DNA of 64,000 bases from Mucilaginibacter daejeonensis. GTDB taxonomy: Bacteria > Bacteroidota > Bacteroidia > Sphingobacteriales > Sphingobacteriaceae. The notes under the pieces were generated by a model. The model was not told the origin of the DNA, ran no database searches, and worked only from the letters and a program-made list of their open reading frames with translations. Shown one piece after another: positions 28,551-36,317 of this stretch. The DNA lies in the NCBI RefSeq assembly GCF_020783335.1, contig NZ_CP086068.1, forward strand, positions 2,232,001 to 2,296,000, in the 5' to 3' direction. Position numbers and translations under genes: made by a program. Position 1 is the stretch's first letter; each line of letters starts with the position of its first letter.

Positions 28551-28877
28551 TATCAAGCCGTAAAGTAAAAGCGTCCGACATAGATCGGCGCTTTTTGCTT
28601 TTGTATAGATATCACTGTATTATAGAAAGCGATGGCGTAGTGCTTTTGTGATACTATATTCATCAGTTATCATGCATATGGTAACTTGAGCTCGGTCTGG
28701 CACTTAGTCACACATTATCCTTATTTCAATATACGGTCGAGCATTGACGTAAATAAAATTCCGTAGGATAACTCCACTTTGAATGATCAACCGTCTTAGG
28801 GTGTAACGACCAAGGAAAGTATCCCAATAGTTCGACCTGCTTTCAGCAAAAGTTCAGTATCATTTCGTTTTTAAATT
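28551..28877. other. Intergenic region between GH76 and GH31
   Basis: Holds a terminator at 28567-28596. The remaining bases contain no gene; I see no clear TAnnTTTG promoter for GH31. Confidence 0.5.
28567..28596 (+). terminator. Hairpin terminator after the SusCDE-GH76 operon
   Basis: Arms AAAAGC (28567-28572) and GCTTTT (28590-28595), with an inner CCGA/TCGG stem, followed by a T-rich tail 17 bases after the GH76 stop. Confidence 0.7.
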
Positions 28878-31046
28878 ATGATCAGAATCAATAGACTTAT
28901 TTTTTTTGTTTTTTTACTGCTTTCATGTTCAACACTCGACGCGCAGATCGTCCCGATCAAAGCCTCGGGTATTGTCGCCAGATCGATCGCGGTGTTTACC
29001 CCAGCAGGATTCGATCGATCAGAGACACCTTCCTTGATCTTAAAGCATAAATTTCAGATCACAGCTCCGGTTCCTAAAGGCTGGAAACTAAGACCCCAAT
29101 TTAGTTTGAACGATGAAAAAGCGAGTGCTGTATTCGATTTAAAAGGGGAGATAAGCTTGTATGGAGGAGGTGAAGTTACCGGCCCGTTACTGAGGAATGG
29201 GCAAAGCATTGAGCTTTGGAATACCGACAATGGGGCATATGGCACCGATAACGGAAAGCGTCTCTACCAAACTCATCCATGGGTTTTAGGGGTGCGAAAA
29301 GACGGGACAGCTTTCGGGATCATCTTTGACAGTTCTTGGAAAGCCGTATTAATTACTAATTCTGACAAGATAGAGTATAGCAGTGAAGGAGCACTATTCA
29401 AAGTGTACGTCATCGATCGACGGTCTCCACAAGAAGTATTGAAAGGGCTTGCAGAGCTTACCGGAACTATGGAGATGCCTCCTCTTTGGGCATTAGGCTA
29501 TCATCAATGCCGTTTTTCTTACGGAAGCGAGGAAAAGGTCAGATCGATCGCCAGTACATTCCGCGAGAAAAAAATCCCTTGTGATGCTATTTGGATGGAC
29601 ATCGACTACATGGAAGGATTCCGGGTGTTCACATTCAATAAAAAGAACTTTCCTGATCCTAAAACCTTGAACGACGATCTGCATAAACAAGGTTTTAAAA
29701 CAGTGTACATGATCGACCCAGGCGTTAAGGTGGATAGTGGCTATTCGGTCTATCGGTCTGGCACCGCCAACGATGTTTGGGTAAAGCAACCCAACGGGAA
29801 AGAATATCACGGTAAAGTATGGCCGGGAGATTGTGCTTTTCCTGATTTCACAATGCCCCGTACCCGCAACTGGTGGTCAGGCCTTTACAAAAACTTCATG
29901 CAGACCGGTATCGATGGAATATGGAACGACATGAATGAGCCGGCTGTGAACGATAATGAACTGCCTGCTGACCATAGGCTAGGAACGATGCCCTATACTA
30001 CACCTCATCGGGGTGGCGGCGATCTTCCAGCTGGCCCACATCTGCTATATCATAATGCCTATGGCCGCTTAATGGTAGAGGCTTCAAGAGAGGGTATAAT
30101 AGCTGCTGATCCGGAAAAACGACCTTTCGTATTGACAAGGGCGAACTTATTAGGCGGGCAGCGTTTTGCTGCCACATGGACCGGCGACAATTTAGCCGAC
30201 CCGAGGTTCATGAAATTGTCGGTACCTATGTCTCTTACACTTGGCCTATCTGGTCAACCGTTCAGCGGACCAGATATCGGCGGATTCTTAGAAAATACCA
30301 GTGGTGAGCTATGGGCACAATGGATCGGCTTTGGCACCTTTCTTCCATTCGCTCGCGGACACGCCTGTGCCGGTACGAACGATAAAGAACCCTGGGCTTT
30401 TGGAAGTGCTATTGAAAGAACTTCGCGTATCGCCTTGGAACGTCGCTACCGGTTACTGCCATACCTTTATACCCTATTTTACAACTCGTACAAAACAGGC
30501 TTACCAGTTATGTCGCCGGTATTTTTTGATGATCCGGGAGATATGCGACTAAGAAGTGAGGATCAAGCCTTTCTATTAGGTAACAAATTGTTAGTGGTAC
30601 CAGCATATGCTAAGGATCCGGCTTTGCCAAAAGGAGTTTGGGAAAACCTGTCACTTGTTGAGGGGGATCGATCCGATGCATATCAGGCAAAGCTTTTTAT
30701 AAAAGGAGGGAGTATCATACCTGCAGGTAAAGTAGTTCAAAGCACCACAGAAGATCTTTTAGCTCCGTTGACACTATTTGTATGCCTTGATGCTAAAGGT
30801 AAAGCTAGCGGAGAGCTCTACTGGGATGCTGGTCAAAGCTGGGCATACAAAAAAGGCGATCACAGTTTACTTAAATTTGAAGCCATTAAAAAAGGTAAGA
30901 CCGTCAAAATTATCGTGTCTTCACGCACAGGTAATTACAAAATTGAAAAAGACCTAAAAGCATTACAAGCGGTAGTGATCGATAAACGCATGACATACAG
31001 GGGCTCCGGTGATCTAAAGAACGGCATAAGCGTAGTGACGAGATAG
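28878..31046 (+). CDS. GH31-family alpha-glycosidase
   Basis: A 722-residue exported glycoside hydrolase family 31 enzyme. The N-terminal hydrophobic segment ends LLLSCSTLDAQ, which may be a lipobox (LLSC) or a signal peptidase I site (LDA-Q). The catalytic nucleophile Asp is in GIWNDMNEPAV and the acid/base Asp in ATWTGDNLAD, both conserved. The barrel start is seen in PPLWALGYHQCRFSYGSEE. GH31 enzymes are usually alpha-glucosidases or alpha-xylosidases; within a mannan locus it may remove alpha-glucosyl decorations. It is separated from the preceding operon by a terminator, so it has independent transcription. Confidence 0.92.
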   Translation: MIRINRLIFFVFLLLSCSTLDAQIVPIKASGIVARSIAVFTPAGFDRSETPSLILKHKFQITAPVPKGWKLRPQFSLNDEKASAVFDLKGEISLYGGGEVTGPLLRNGQSIELWNTDNGAYGTDNGKRLYQTHPWVLGVRKDGTAFGIIFDSSWKAVLITNSDKIEYSSEGALFKVYVIDRRSPQEVLKGLAELTGTMEMPPLWALGYHQCRFSYGSEEKVRSIASTFREKKIPCDAIWMDIDYMEGFRVFTFNKKNFPDPKTLNDDLHKQGFKTVYMIDPGVKVDSGYSVYRSGTANDVWVKQPNGKEYHGKVWPGDCAFPDFTMPRTRNWWSGLYKNFMQTGIDGIWNDMNEPAVNDNELPADHRLGTMPYTTPHRGGGDLPAGPHLLYHNAYGRLMVEASREGIIAADPEKRPFVLTRANLLGGQRFAATWTGDNLADPRFMKLSVPMSLTLGLSGQPFSGPDIGGFLENTSGELWAQWIGFGTFLPFARGHACAGTNDKEPWAFGSAIERTSRIALERRYRLLPYLYTLFYNSYKTGLPVMSPVFFDDPGDMRLRSEDQAFLLGNKLLVVPAYAKDPALPKGVWENLSLVEGDRSDAYQAKLFIKGGSIIPAGKVVQSTTEDLLAPLTLFVCLDAKGKASGELYWDAGQSWAYKKGDHSLLKFEAIKKGKTVKIIVSSRTGNYKIEKDLKALQAVVIDKRMTYRGSGDLKNGISVVTR

Positions 31047-31362
31047 AAAACGCGAATCATTGAATATCAACATTCTCGGACAAACACTAGTCAGAGTCGT
31101 AAGCACACGAAAGGAGCTCCAAATGCAACGTAAGTAAAGCCTCTTGAATGCAATATTTAAGGGGCTTTACTGTGCTTGATAAGCGCCCGTTTGAAACTAG
31201 GACGAAATTATATGGATCGCTGTAGATGACTTCGATAAGAGGCGATCGTCATCAAAGTTGTAATGGCAGCCATGGTCATTAAACTCAGGCATCGGTTGCT
31301 TTGTAAGTGTTTTAAAACCTATTGGAATAGTAATTGTTCCTTATAATAAACACAATTAACTT
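31047..31362. other. Intergenic region after GH31
   Basis: Contains a hairpin (AGTAAAGCC at 31133-31141 with GGCTTTACT at 31163-31171) that may terminate GH31 transcription, although no T-run follows. No gene is seen. Confidence 0.5.
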
Positions 31363-31524
31363 ATGAGCACAAGAGGAACAAAGGTGGAAAGGAATTCGGT
31401 ATCGAATCAGCCACACGAGATCAAGTATGAGGCGCATAAAGAAGGTATCAGCCAACAGGCGGTATGGAATGCTAAAAGATCAGCTGGTAATCAACGCAGC
31501 GCTATAGAGAAAAAGATCAAATGA
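31363..31524 (+). CDS. Small DUF3606-like protein
   Basis: A 53-residue open frame with an ATG at 31363 and TGA at 31522-31524, not separated from any larger gene. The core EIKYEAHKEGISQQAVWNAK followed by SAGNQRSAIEKKI resembles the DUF3606 pattern (YW-x-K-x-x-G-[IV]-[ST]-x-x-x-[LV] then a V/I-xx-x-L/I helix), a family of small basic proteins of unknown function. A good terminator follows 24 bases later, which supports it as a real transcribed unit. Confidence 0.6.
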   Translation: MSTRGTKVERNSVSNQPHEIKYEAHKEGISQQAVWNAKRSAGNQRSAIEKKIK

Positions 31525-31548
31525 TCTTGTTATTATTTAAAGATCACT

Positions 31549-31571
31549 AAGCCCCGTTCACCGGGGCTTTT
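31549..31571 (+). terminator. Rho-independent terminator
   Basis: Perfect 8-bp stem AAGCCCCG (31549-31556) / CGGGGCTT (31562-31569), five-base loop and T-run, just after the small DUF3606-like gene. Confidence 0.85.
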
Positions 31572-31589
31572 GTGTCTAAAAACACCAGT

Positions 31590-31811
31590 ATGAGTAGCGC
31601 ATTTGTGAAGGAAAGTGAAACAGTGCAGTTAAAATATATCGCCCCAAATAGGGCGTCATTGCTGATCTTCCTTAAAAGGGAGAACGGCGGTCCTGTGCGT
31701 GAACTGCACACTCGATTTAGTAATAAATATCAGAATGAGGTCCACGAAATGAGCGATGGCCTTGGTTACATGCTCAATGACCAAGACCAATGGCAAGTGA
31801 TATTAGATTAG
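31590..31811 (+). CDS. Small hypothetical protein
   Basis: A 73-residue protein from the ATG at 31590; a GTG at 31572 lies inside the preceding terminator and is unlikely to be used. The sequence (SETVQLKYIAPNRASLLIFLKRENGGP ... NEVHEMSDGLGYMLNDQDQWQVILD) suggests a small beta-rich soluble domain. No signal peptide, TM segment or known motif. I do not recognise the family. Confidence 0.5.
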   Translation: MSSAFVKESETVQLKYIAPNRASLLIFLKRENGGPVRELHTRFSNKYQNEVHEMSDGLGYMLNDQDQWQVILD

Positions 31812-32403
31812 ACAGGTTCATAAATAATTTAATATAATTGGATAGGGAGCATTGTGCCCCAAAAGATCTTGAGGTCGTTCGTTGCAACATGGTTCAGCGC
31901 ATGCACTTATGTAGCAAGTAACAGGATTAATCGGACTTGACTATGACGCTTTGGAAATAGTTCCTATTAAGGCAGGGAAGAGGTATTGCCTGCCATAAGC
32001 GTTGGTCATTATAATAGCGATAGCCAATGCCAGAACTTTTAAACCGACATGAACTGACTTGATACATCTTTTAGTTTAAAGATTATTGTAATGAAGAAGC
32101 CAAAGCAGCCCTTGCCCAATATAAAGGGCAAATAGGTTTTTCTTACGTTGCGCCTTAAAATGTTGACTATAAGCGTTCTGATCAACATCAATAAGCAGCT
32201 CGAAGCTATTAGACAGCCACAGATCTGTCTTTGCTGACGGTTACGAGAGGTAGATGACTATCCAACAAGCTATGTAGGAATTTTTGAGTTCCAAAGAACA
32301 CATTTTGATGAAATTTTTGAAACCAAATATTGTTGCCTGTCAATGCGTTTTAGCACTTTGGGGAATGAAACATTTGATGTGCTCATAAAGTTGTATCATT
32401 AAG
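31812..32403. other. Gene-poor stretch with an interrupted short reading frame
   Basis: About 590 bases without a convincing gene. The only coding-like signal is a 49-codon frame from the ATG at 32091 to the TGA at 32235-32237, broken by a TAG at 32133-32135: MKKPKQPLPNIKGK, stop, then VFLTLRLKMLTISVLINI. It could be a decayed small gene or chance. Confidence 0.45.
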
Positions 32404-33069
32404 ATGAACACTAAACAACACTCGTTTTTGTATAGAAACGGCTTAACGCTTTTCTTTCTGGGGCTTTTTATAATAACGCTGATCGCGCAGATACTTACCG
32501 GGTGGAAAGAGCATGACCAGGAGATATTGGAAAAAGGCGGCAGCAAATTATCATTGAGTGCTTATTTGCATAGTGGGCACTTCATTTCGGCAACATTCGA
32601 GAACTTCCAAAGTGAGTTCTTGCAAATGGGAATGTATGTATTACTCACTGTAGGCTTACGCCAGATCGGTTCAGCCGAATCTAAAAGCCTGGACGAAGAA
32701 GAGGATGTGGACCGCGAGCCAATACCCGGTCCTAACGCGCCAGCGCCTGTTAATAAGGGTGGTATATGGCTTAAATTATATAATCATTCACTATCCATAT
32801 GCTTTTTCTTGTTATTCTTTGTCAGTTGGGGTTTGCATCTGTATGGTAGTTGGTTGGATCATAATGATCAGCAGATACTCATGCACCGCCCGCCTGATAG
32901 TGTGATCAAATTTTTAGGCGATCCCACCTTTTGGTTCGAGACATTCCAAAACTGGCAAAGTGAATTTATCTCTATCGTATCTATCGTATTCCTGACGATC
33001 TACCTACGTCAAAAGGGTTCACCTGAATCAAAACCTGTCGACGCACCTCATATGGAGACCGGCAAATGA
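32404..33069 (+). CDS. DUF6766-family membrane protein
   Basis: A 221-residue protein built as a tandem repeat: each half has a TM segment (LTLFFLGLFIITLIAQILTGW; LSICFFLLFFVSWGLHLYGSW), an acidic/polar loop, and the motif (E/T)FxNxQSEFxxxxxxVxLTxxLRQxGSxESK. This pattern is that of DUF6766, a membrane family of unknown function in soil and plant-associated bacteria. The stop overlaps the ATG of the next gene by four bases, so the two are coupled. Confidence 0.8.
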   Translation: MNTKQHSFLYRNGLTLFFLGLFIITLIAQILTGWKEHDQEILEKGGSKLSLSAYLHSGHFISATFENFQSEFLQMGMYVLLTVGLRQIGSAESKSLDEEEDVDREPIPGPNAPAPVNKGGIWLKLYNHSLSICFFLLFFVSWGLHLYGSWLDHNDQQILMHRPPDSVIKFLGDPTFWFETFQNWQSEFISIVSIVFLTIYLRQKGSPESKPVDAPHMETGK

Positions 33070-33926
33070 AGAATTTAAAGACCTTTTCACTGAAGTTGGC
33101 TATCATAACGGCATTCCTAATGCTTTTTGCAGATCTGTCTTATGCTCAGGATAGCACAAGGCGGTCGTATCATTTATTCAACCCGATACCCAGATCATTG
33201 GAACGCGAAGAGATGGAAACCGACCGGCCCAATGTGACCGAAACCCCGCACACGGTAGATGCAGGCCATATTCAATACGAGACCGACCTTCTCCGGCATC
33301 AGCGCCAGAACACTGGTGAAAGCCGCGAGCGTCGTTGGCTCTACAACCAAGGCGACCTCAAATTTGGATTGCTGAAAAATACCTCCTTACATGTGATGTT
33401 TCAAACGTTCAATAGTGAGCGCAGCATTGCAACCCAGAGCAAGGAAGTTGAACGTGGTTCAGGTTTTGGTGACATTACTCTGCGTATCAAACAAAGTTTA
33501 CTGGGTAATTACGAAGGCAACTTTAGCATCGCACTTATGCCATACCTTAAATTGCCCACTAACCGTTTTTCTGACAACCAAAGATATGAGTGGGGAGGCA
33601 TGGTGCCCATGCTTTTACAATTACCAAATGATTGGAAAATAGGCATGCAACTCGAGGGCGACTACCTGAAAGATGATAACGAGCAGGCACGCCATGGAGA
33701 GTTTTTGCAATCGTTGGTGATAAGCCATGTGCTCTTCAAAAAACTTGAGATATTTGGCGAGACCTTTTACACTTATAATTTTAAAGACCACCACCTAAGC
33801 AATTTTATAGACGCAGCCCTGGAATTTGAGATCACGCCCGACGTTAAAATAGATGCCGGCTTGAATTACGGTTTACAACGAACCGCTCAAAAAGAATACT
33901 TTTTGGGATTTGCATTTCGATATTAG
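33066..33926 (+). CDS. Outer-membrane beta-barrel protein, MetA-pathway-of-phenol-degradation-like
   Basis: A 286-residue exported protein. The signal peptide (LKLAIITAFLMLFADLSYAQ) is followed by EMETDRPNVTETPHTVDAGHIQYETDLLR, the usual opening of the phenol_MetA_deg-like/transporter family of outer-membrane barrels. Alternating strands end in GLQRTAQKEYFLGFAFRY with a C-terminal aromatic residue, as in barrel proteins. Annotated functions in this family (solvent or aromatic uptake) are weakly supported, so substrate is unknown. Translationally coupled to the DUF6766 gene. Confidence 0.75.
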   Translation: MKNLKTFSLKLAIITAFLMLFADLSYAQDSTRRSYHLFNPIPRSLEREEMETDRPNVTETPHTVDAGHIQYETDLLRHQRQNTGESRERRWLYNQGDLKFGLLKNTSLHVMFQTFNSERSIATQSKEVERGSGFGDITLRIKQSLLGNYEGNFSIALMPYLKLPTNRFSDNQRYEWGGMVPMLLQLPNDWKIGMQLEGDYLKDDNEQARHGEFLQSLVISHVLFKKLEIFGETFYTYNFKDHHLSNFIDAALEFEITPDVKIDAGLNYGLQRTAQKEYFLGFAFRY

Positions 33927-34110
33927 ACACATCGCAACGCGTACTAAGTAGATCATCACAGCAGTGATTTCAAACCTGCCCGGTTTAAATAACCGTATTA
34001 ATGTCAATGTTCTAGGGTAGTCCTCACTTGGATAAGATTACCCGTAGGTGCTCAATCAAGTGTTCAGAAACTTGGCTTTAATAAGAGCACTTGGGCGTCG
34101 TTAATAAGAA

Positions 34111-34138
34111 AACCCTTAAATATGCTGTTTAAGGGTTT
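34111..34138. terminator. Bidirectional terminator before the tRNA gene
   Basis: Perfect 10-bp stem AACCCTTAAA (34111-34120) / TTTAAGGGTT (34128-34137) with a 7-base loop and T or A runs on either side; serves the upstream plus-strand pair and/or the minus-strand tRNA. Confidence 0.7.
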
Positions 34139-34164
34139 TCGATGAATAAGTGATCAACTGTCGG

Positions 34165-34238
34165 TGATCCCATCAGGATTCGAACCTGAGACCTACTGCT
34201 TAGAAGGCAGTTGCTCTATCCAGCTGAGCTATGGGACC
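34165..34238 (-). tRNA. tRNA-Arg (anticodon TCT)
   Basis: Read on the minus strand the 74-base sequence folds as a complete cloverleaf: acceptor GGTCCCA/TGGGATC with discriminator A, D-arm GCTCAGCTGGATAGAGC, anticodon stem ACTGC/GCAGT enclosing CTTCTAA (anticodon TCT), and T-arm with GGTTCGAATCC. CCA is not encoded. Confidence 0.96.
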
Positions 34239-34332
34239 TGCTATATTTTGCGGTTGCAAATATGCAGTATTTCGATGGTAAGTACAAGCGCTGTAGAGCG
34301 AATATTTTGGCTCCGTGTTTAACGCGCTTCTT

Positions 34333-34340
34333 TATCTTTG
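34333..34340 (+). promoter_or_regulatory. Remnant promoter of the MOSC pseudogene
   Basis: TATCTTTG matches TAnnTTTG and lies 16 bases before the ATG at 34357, showing that this ATG, not the GTG at 34315, was the start. Confidence 0.5.
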
Positions 34341-34356
34341 TTTCTTAGTGCATTTT

Positions 34357-35182
34357 ATGAACATCACGGTCAGTCAAATTTATATTTATCCGGTCAAATC
34401 ATTAGGTGCTATCGCGTTGCAAGAGGCCGAATTAACCAGCCGTGGCTTAAAATACGACCGTCGCTGGATGCTGATCGATGAGGAGCATCGATTCCTTTCA
34501 CAACGTAAATATCCTCAAATGGCCTTATTCCATTTGAGCGTAACCGATATAGGCATTCTAGTGAAGCACTCACCGACGAACGATTCGATCATCATCCCTT
34601 TTGAACCCCTCGATGATGAACGGGTCGAAGTTCAGGTTTGGGATGACACGTGTATCGGCACTTACGTAAGTACCCTTCTGGATGATTGGTTCACTAACAG
34701 GCTTGATCTGAAGTGTAGGCTTATATATGTCCGATGGCAGTTTAAGGTCTGTAGATGAGCGCTACGCGGGCCAAGGACATATCACTTCGTTCGCTGATGG
34801 CTATCCTATGTTGCTTACAAGTGAAGCCTCACTTCATGACCTCAACTCAAGACTGGCTGAACCGATAGAGATGCTCCGGTTTCGACCTAATGTGGTCGTT
34901 ACATGAACCGAGCCTTATTTTGAGGACCGAATGCGCAACTTTGAGCTCTCAGGTATCAGGTTGAGCGGTGTAAAGCCTTGTGCCCGATGCGTGATGATCG
35001 GTGTCGACCCGAGAACGGCAGCTTCAGGGCCTGAGCCGTTGCGTACCCTTGCAAGGTACCGCCGTATCAAGAACAAGATACTCTTCGGACAAAATCTAAT
35101 ACACCACGGCAAAGGTGTGATCAGGGTAGGAGATACCATTAAAGTAAGTGAACTGTTACCGCCACTTGTATTTGATTTTTAA
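34357..35182 (+). pseudogene. MOSC-domain protein, disrupted by a frameshift and a nonsense codon
   Basis: The first frame (from ATG 34357) encodes the MOSC N-terminal beta-barrel domain (VSQIYIYPVKSLGAIALQEA, YDRRWMLIDEEHRFLSQR). Around 34721-34729, in a TATATA run, the frame is lost; the next frame resumes with YMSDGSLRSVDERYAGQGHITSFADGYPMLL and MLRFRPNVVVT. There a TGA at 34904-34906 replaces the expected Gly codon of the VVTGT-type motif, and the frame continues with GVKPCARCVMIGVD, including the Mo-cofactor-sulfur Cys of MOSC proteins. Two independent lesions argue for true decay over a sequencing error. The intact protein would be a YcbX-like molybdenum-cofactor-binding oxidoreductase partner. 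Confidence 0.88.
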
Positions 35183-35268
35183 TGCCAATCGCTAACATCC
35201 TACTTCGTTTATAATATATTTCTAAGGTTCACAAAAAAACAAGGAAGTTGTTAGATGGTTATAGGGGT

Positions 35269-35520
35269 ATGTCAAAAGCTTTTGAGATAGATATTCCAAT
35301 GAAGGACCGTCCTATGGCGGTCATGATCAAACAACGTGAAGAAGCCGAAACTGCTAACGTTTTCGATATTTACTATTGCGACGAACTTTGTGGTTGCATT
35401 TTCAAGAACGAAAACAATGTATGGATCTATGAGCCTCATGCCCATGCCGCACTGTTACTCGACGACGGACAGATACAACATTTAGGCAAAGGGATCGCTG
35501 ACCAGGCGTACAACAGCTAA
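35269..35520 (+). CDS. Small hypothetical protein
   Basis: An 83-residue protein from the ATG at 35269, preceded by an AGGGG ribosome-binding-like run; a TTG at 35248 is less likely. Sequence features: IPMKDRPMAVMIKQREEAETANVFDIYYCDELCGCIFKNENNVWIYEPHAH, two Cys residues in CDELCGC, and an acidic, soluble character. No known motif; similar short proteins are frequent as lineage-specific genes in Sphingobacteriaceae. Confidence 0.55.
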   Translation: MSKAFEIDIPMKDRPMAVMIKQREEAETANVFDIYYCDELCGCIFKNENNVWIYEPHAHAALLLDDGQIQHLGKGIADQAYNS

Positions 35521-35591
35521 GCTTGAATTATCAAGCTGATGTCATACTCATGGCTTAACGAACTGAACTGGGTTCGTTTGCGTATCTTTTA

Positions 35592-36212
35592 TTGATGAAG
35601 AACTTAAAAGCCATAATATTGACCATAACTTGCCTCATAGTTTGGCAAGCCAGCACCTTTGCGCAAAGCAAAAAGAACAGTACAGAAAAAGCCACCTTTG
35701 GAATGGGGTGCTTCTGGTGTACAGAAGCTATATTCCAACGACTAAAGGGTGTCACTAAGGTCGAGTCGGGTTACTCAGGAGGTAAGGTGATCAACCCAAG
35801 CTATGAGGACGTGAGCAGCGGATTAACCGGCCATGCCGAAGTGATCCAATTAACCTTTGACCCATCAGTGATCAGTTACAAGGATCTGCTAGAGGTGTTC
35901 TGGAAAATGCATGACCCCACCACATTGAATAAACAAGGGGCTGATGAAGGTACTCAGTATCGCTCGGTGATATTTTATCACACCGCGGAGCAAAAAGCGC
36001 TGGCGAGCGCTTACAAGGCCGAATTGAACAAACAAAAGGTTTATCCGAACCCGATAGTCACTGCCATTGAGCCATACAAGAACTTTTATGTGGCTGAAGA
36101 CTATCATCAGAATTATTATAAGCTAAATAGTAGCAAGCCCTATTGCCGGTTGGTGATCCAGCCAAAGGTGGATAAACTTGAAAAAGTATTTAAACAAAAA
36201 CTTAAGCCTTGA
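35592..36212 (+). CDS. msrA: Peptide-methionine (S)-S-oxide reductase, exported
   Basis: A 206-residue MsrA with an N-terminal signal peptide (LKAIILTITCLIVWQASTFAQ), so it repairs oxidised methionine in the periplasm rather than the cytoplasm. The active-site motif GCFWCTE (about residues 39-45, catalytic Cys in GCFW) and the family blocks GYSGGKVINPSYEDVSSGLTGHAEVIQL and YRSVIFYH are intact. No MsrB gene is adjacent. It follows the MOSC pseudogene region and is transcribed alone; a strong hairpin (36235-36264) follows. Confidence 0.95.
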   Translation: MMKNLKAIILTITCLIVWQASTFAQSKKNSTEKATFGMGCFWCTEAIFQRLKGVTKVESGYSGGKVINPSYEDVSSGLTGHAEVIQLTFDPSVISYKDLLEVFWKMHDPTTLNKQGADEGTQYRSVIFYHTAEQKALASAYKAELNKQKVYPNPIVTAIEPYKNFYVAEDYHQNYYKLNSSKPYCRLVIQPKVDKLEKVFKQKLKP

Positions 36213-36234
36213 TATAGGAAGGTTATAATGCGAA

Positions 36235-36264
36235 CGGCCGTGCTGAGATCAATATGCACGGCCG
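36235..36264 (+). terminator. Hairpin after msrA
   Basis: Perfect 9-bp GC-rich stem CGGCCGTGC (36235-36243) / GCACGGCCG (36256-36264). No T-run follows, so termination is possible but unproven. Confidence 0.5.
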
Positions 36265-36293
36265 CTCTTAGCACTATTGCGACGACCTATTTT

Positions 36294-36301
36294 TAGCTTT
36301 G
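36294..36301 (+). promoter_or_regulatory. Putative promoter of the GAF/PAS gene
   Basis: TAGCTTTG matches TAnnTTTG and lies 16 bases before the ATG at 36318, giving a leader of about 10 bases. Confidence 0.45.
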
Positions 36302-36317
36302 CATATTTACATACGAG

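Noticed and set aside
15026-31046. Possibility that the locus is for starch (GH31, SusCDE)
   Set aside because: No GH13 or GH97 is present, while GH125 and two GH76 genes are diagnostic of alpha-1,6-mannan.
31572-31589. GTG start for the 31590 small protein
   Set aside because: It falls directly on the tail of the preceding terminator; the ATG at 31590 is the better start.
34315-34356. GTG start for the MOSC gene
   Set aside because: It lies upstream of the TATCTTTG promoter element; the ATG at 34357 fits the MOSC family start.
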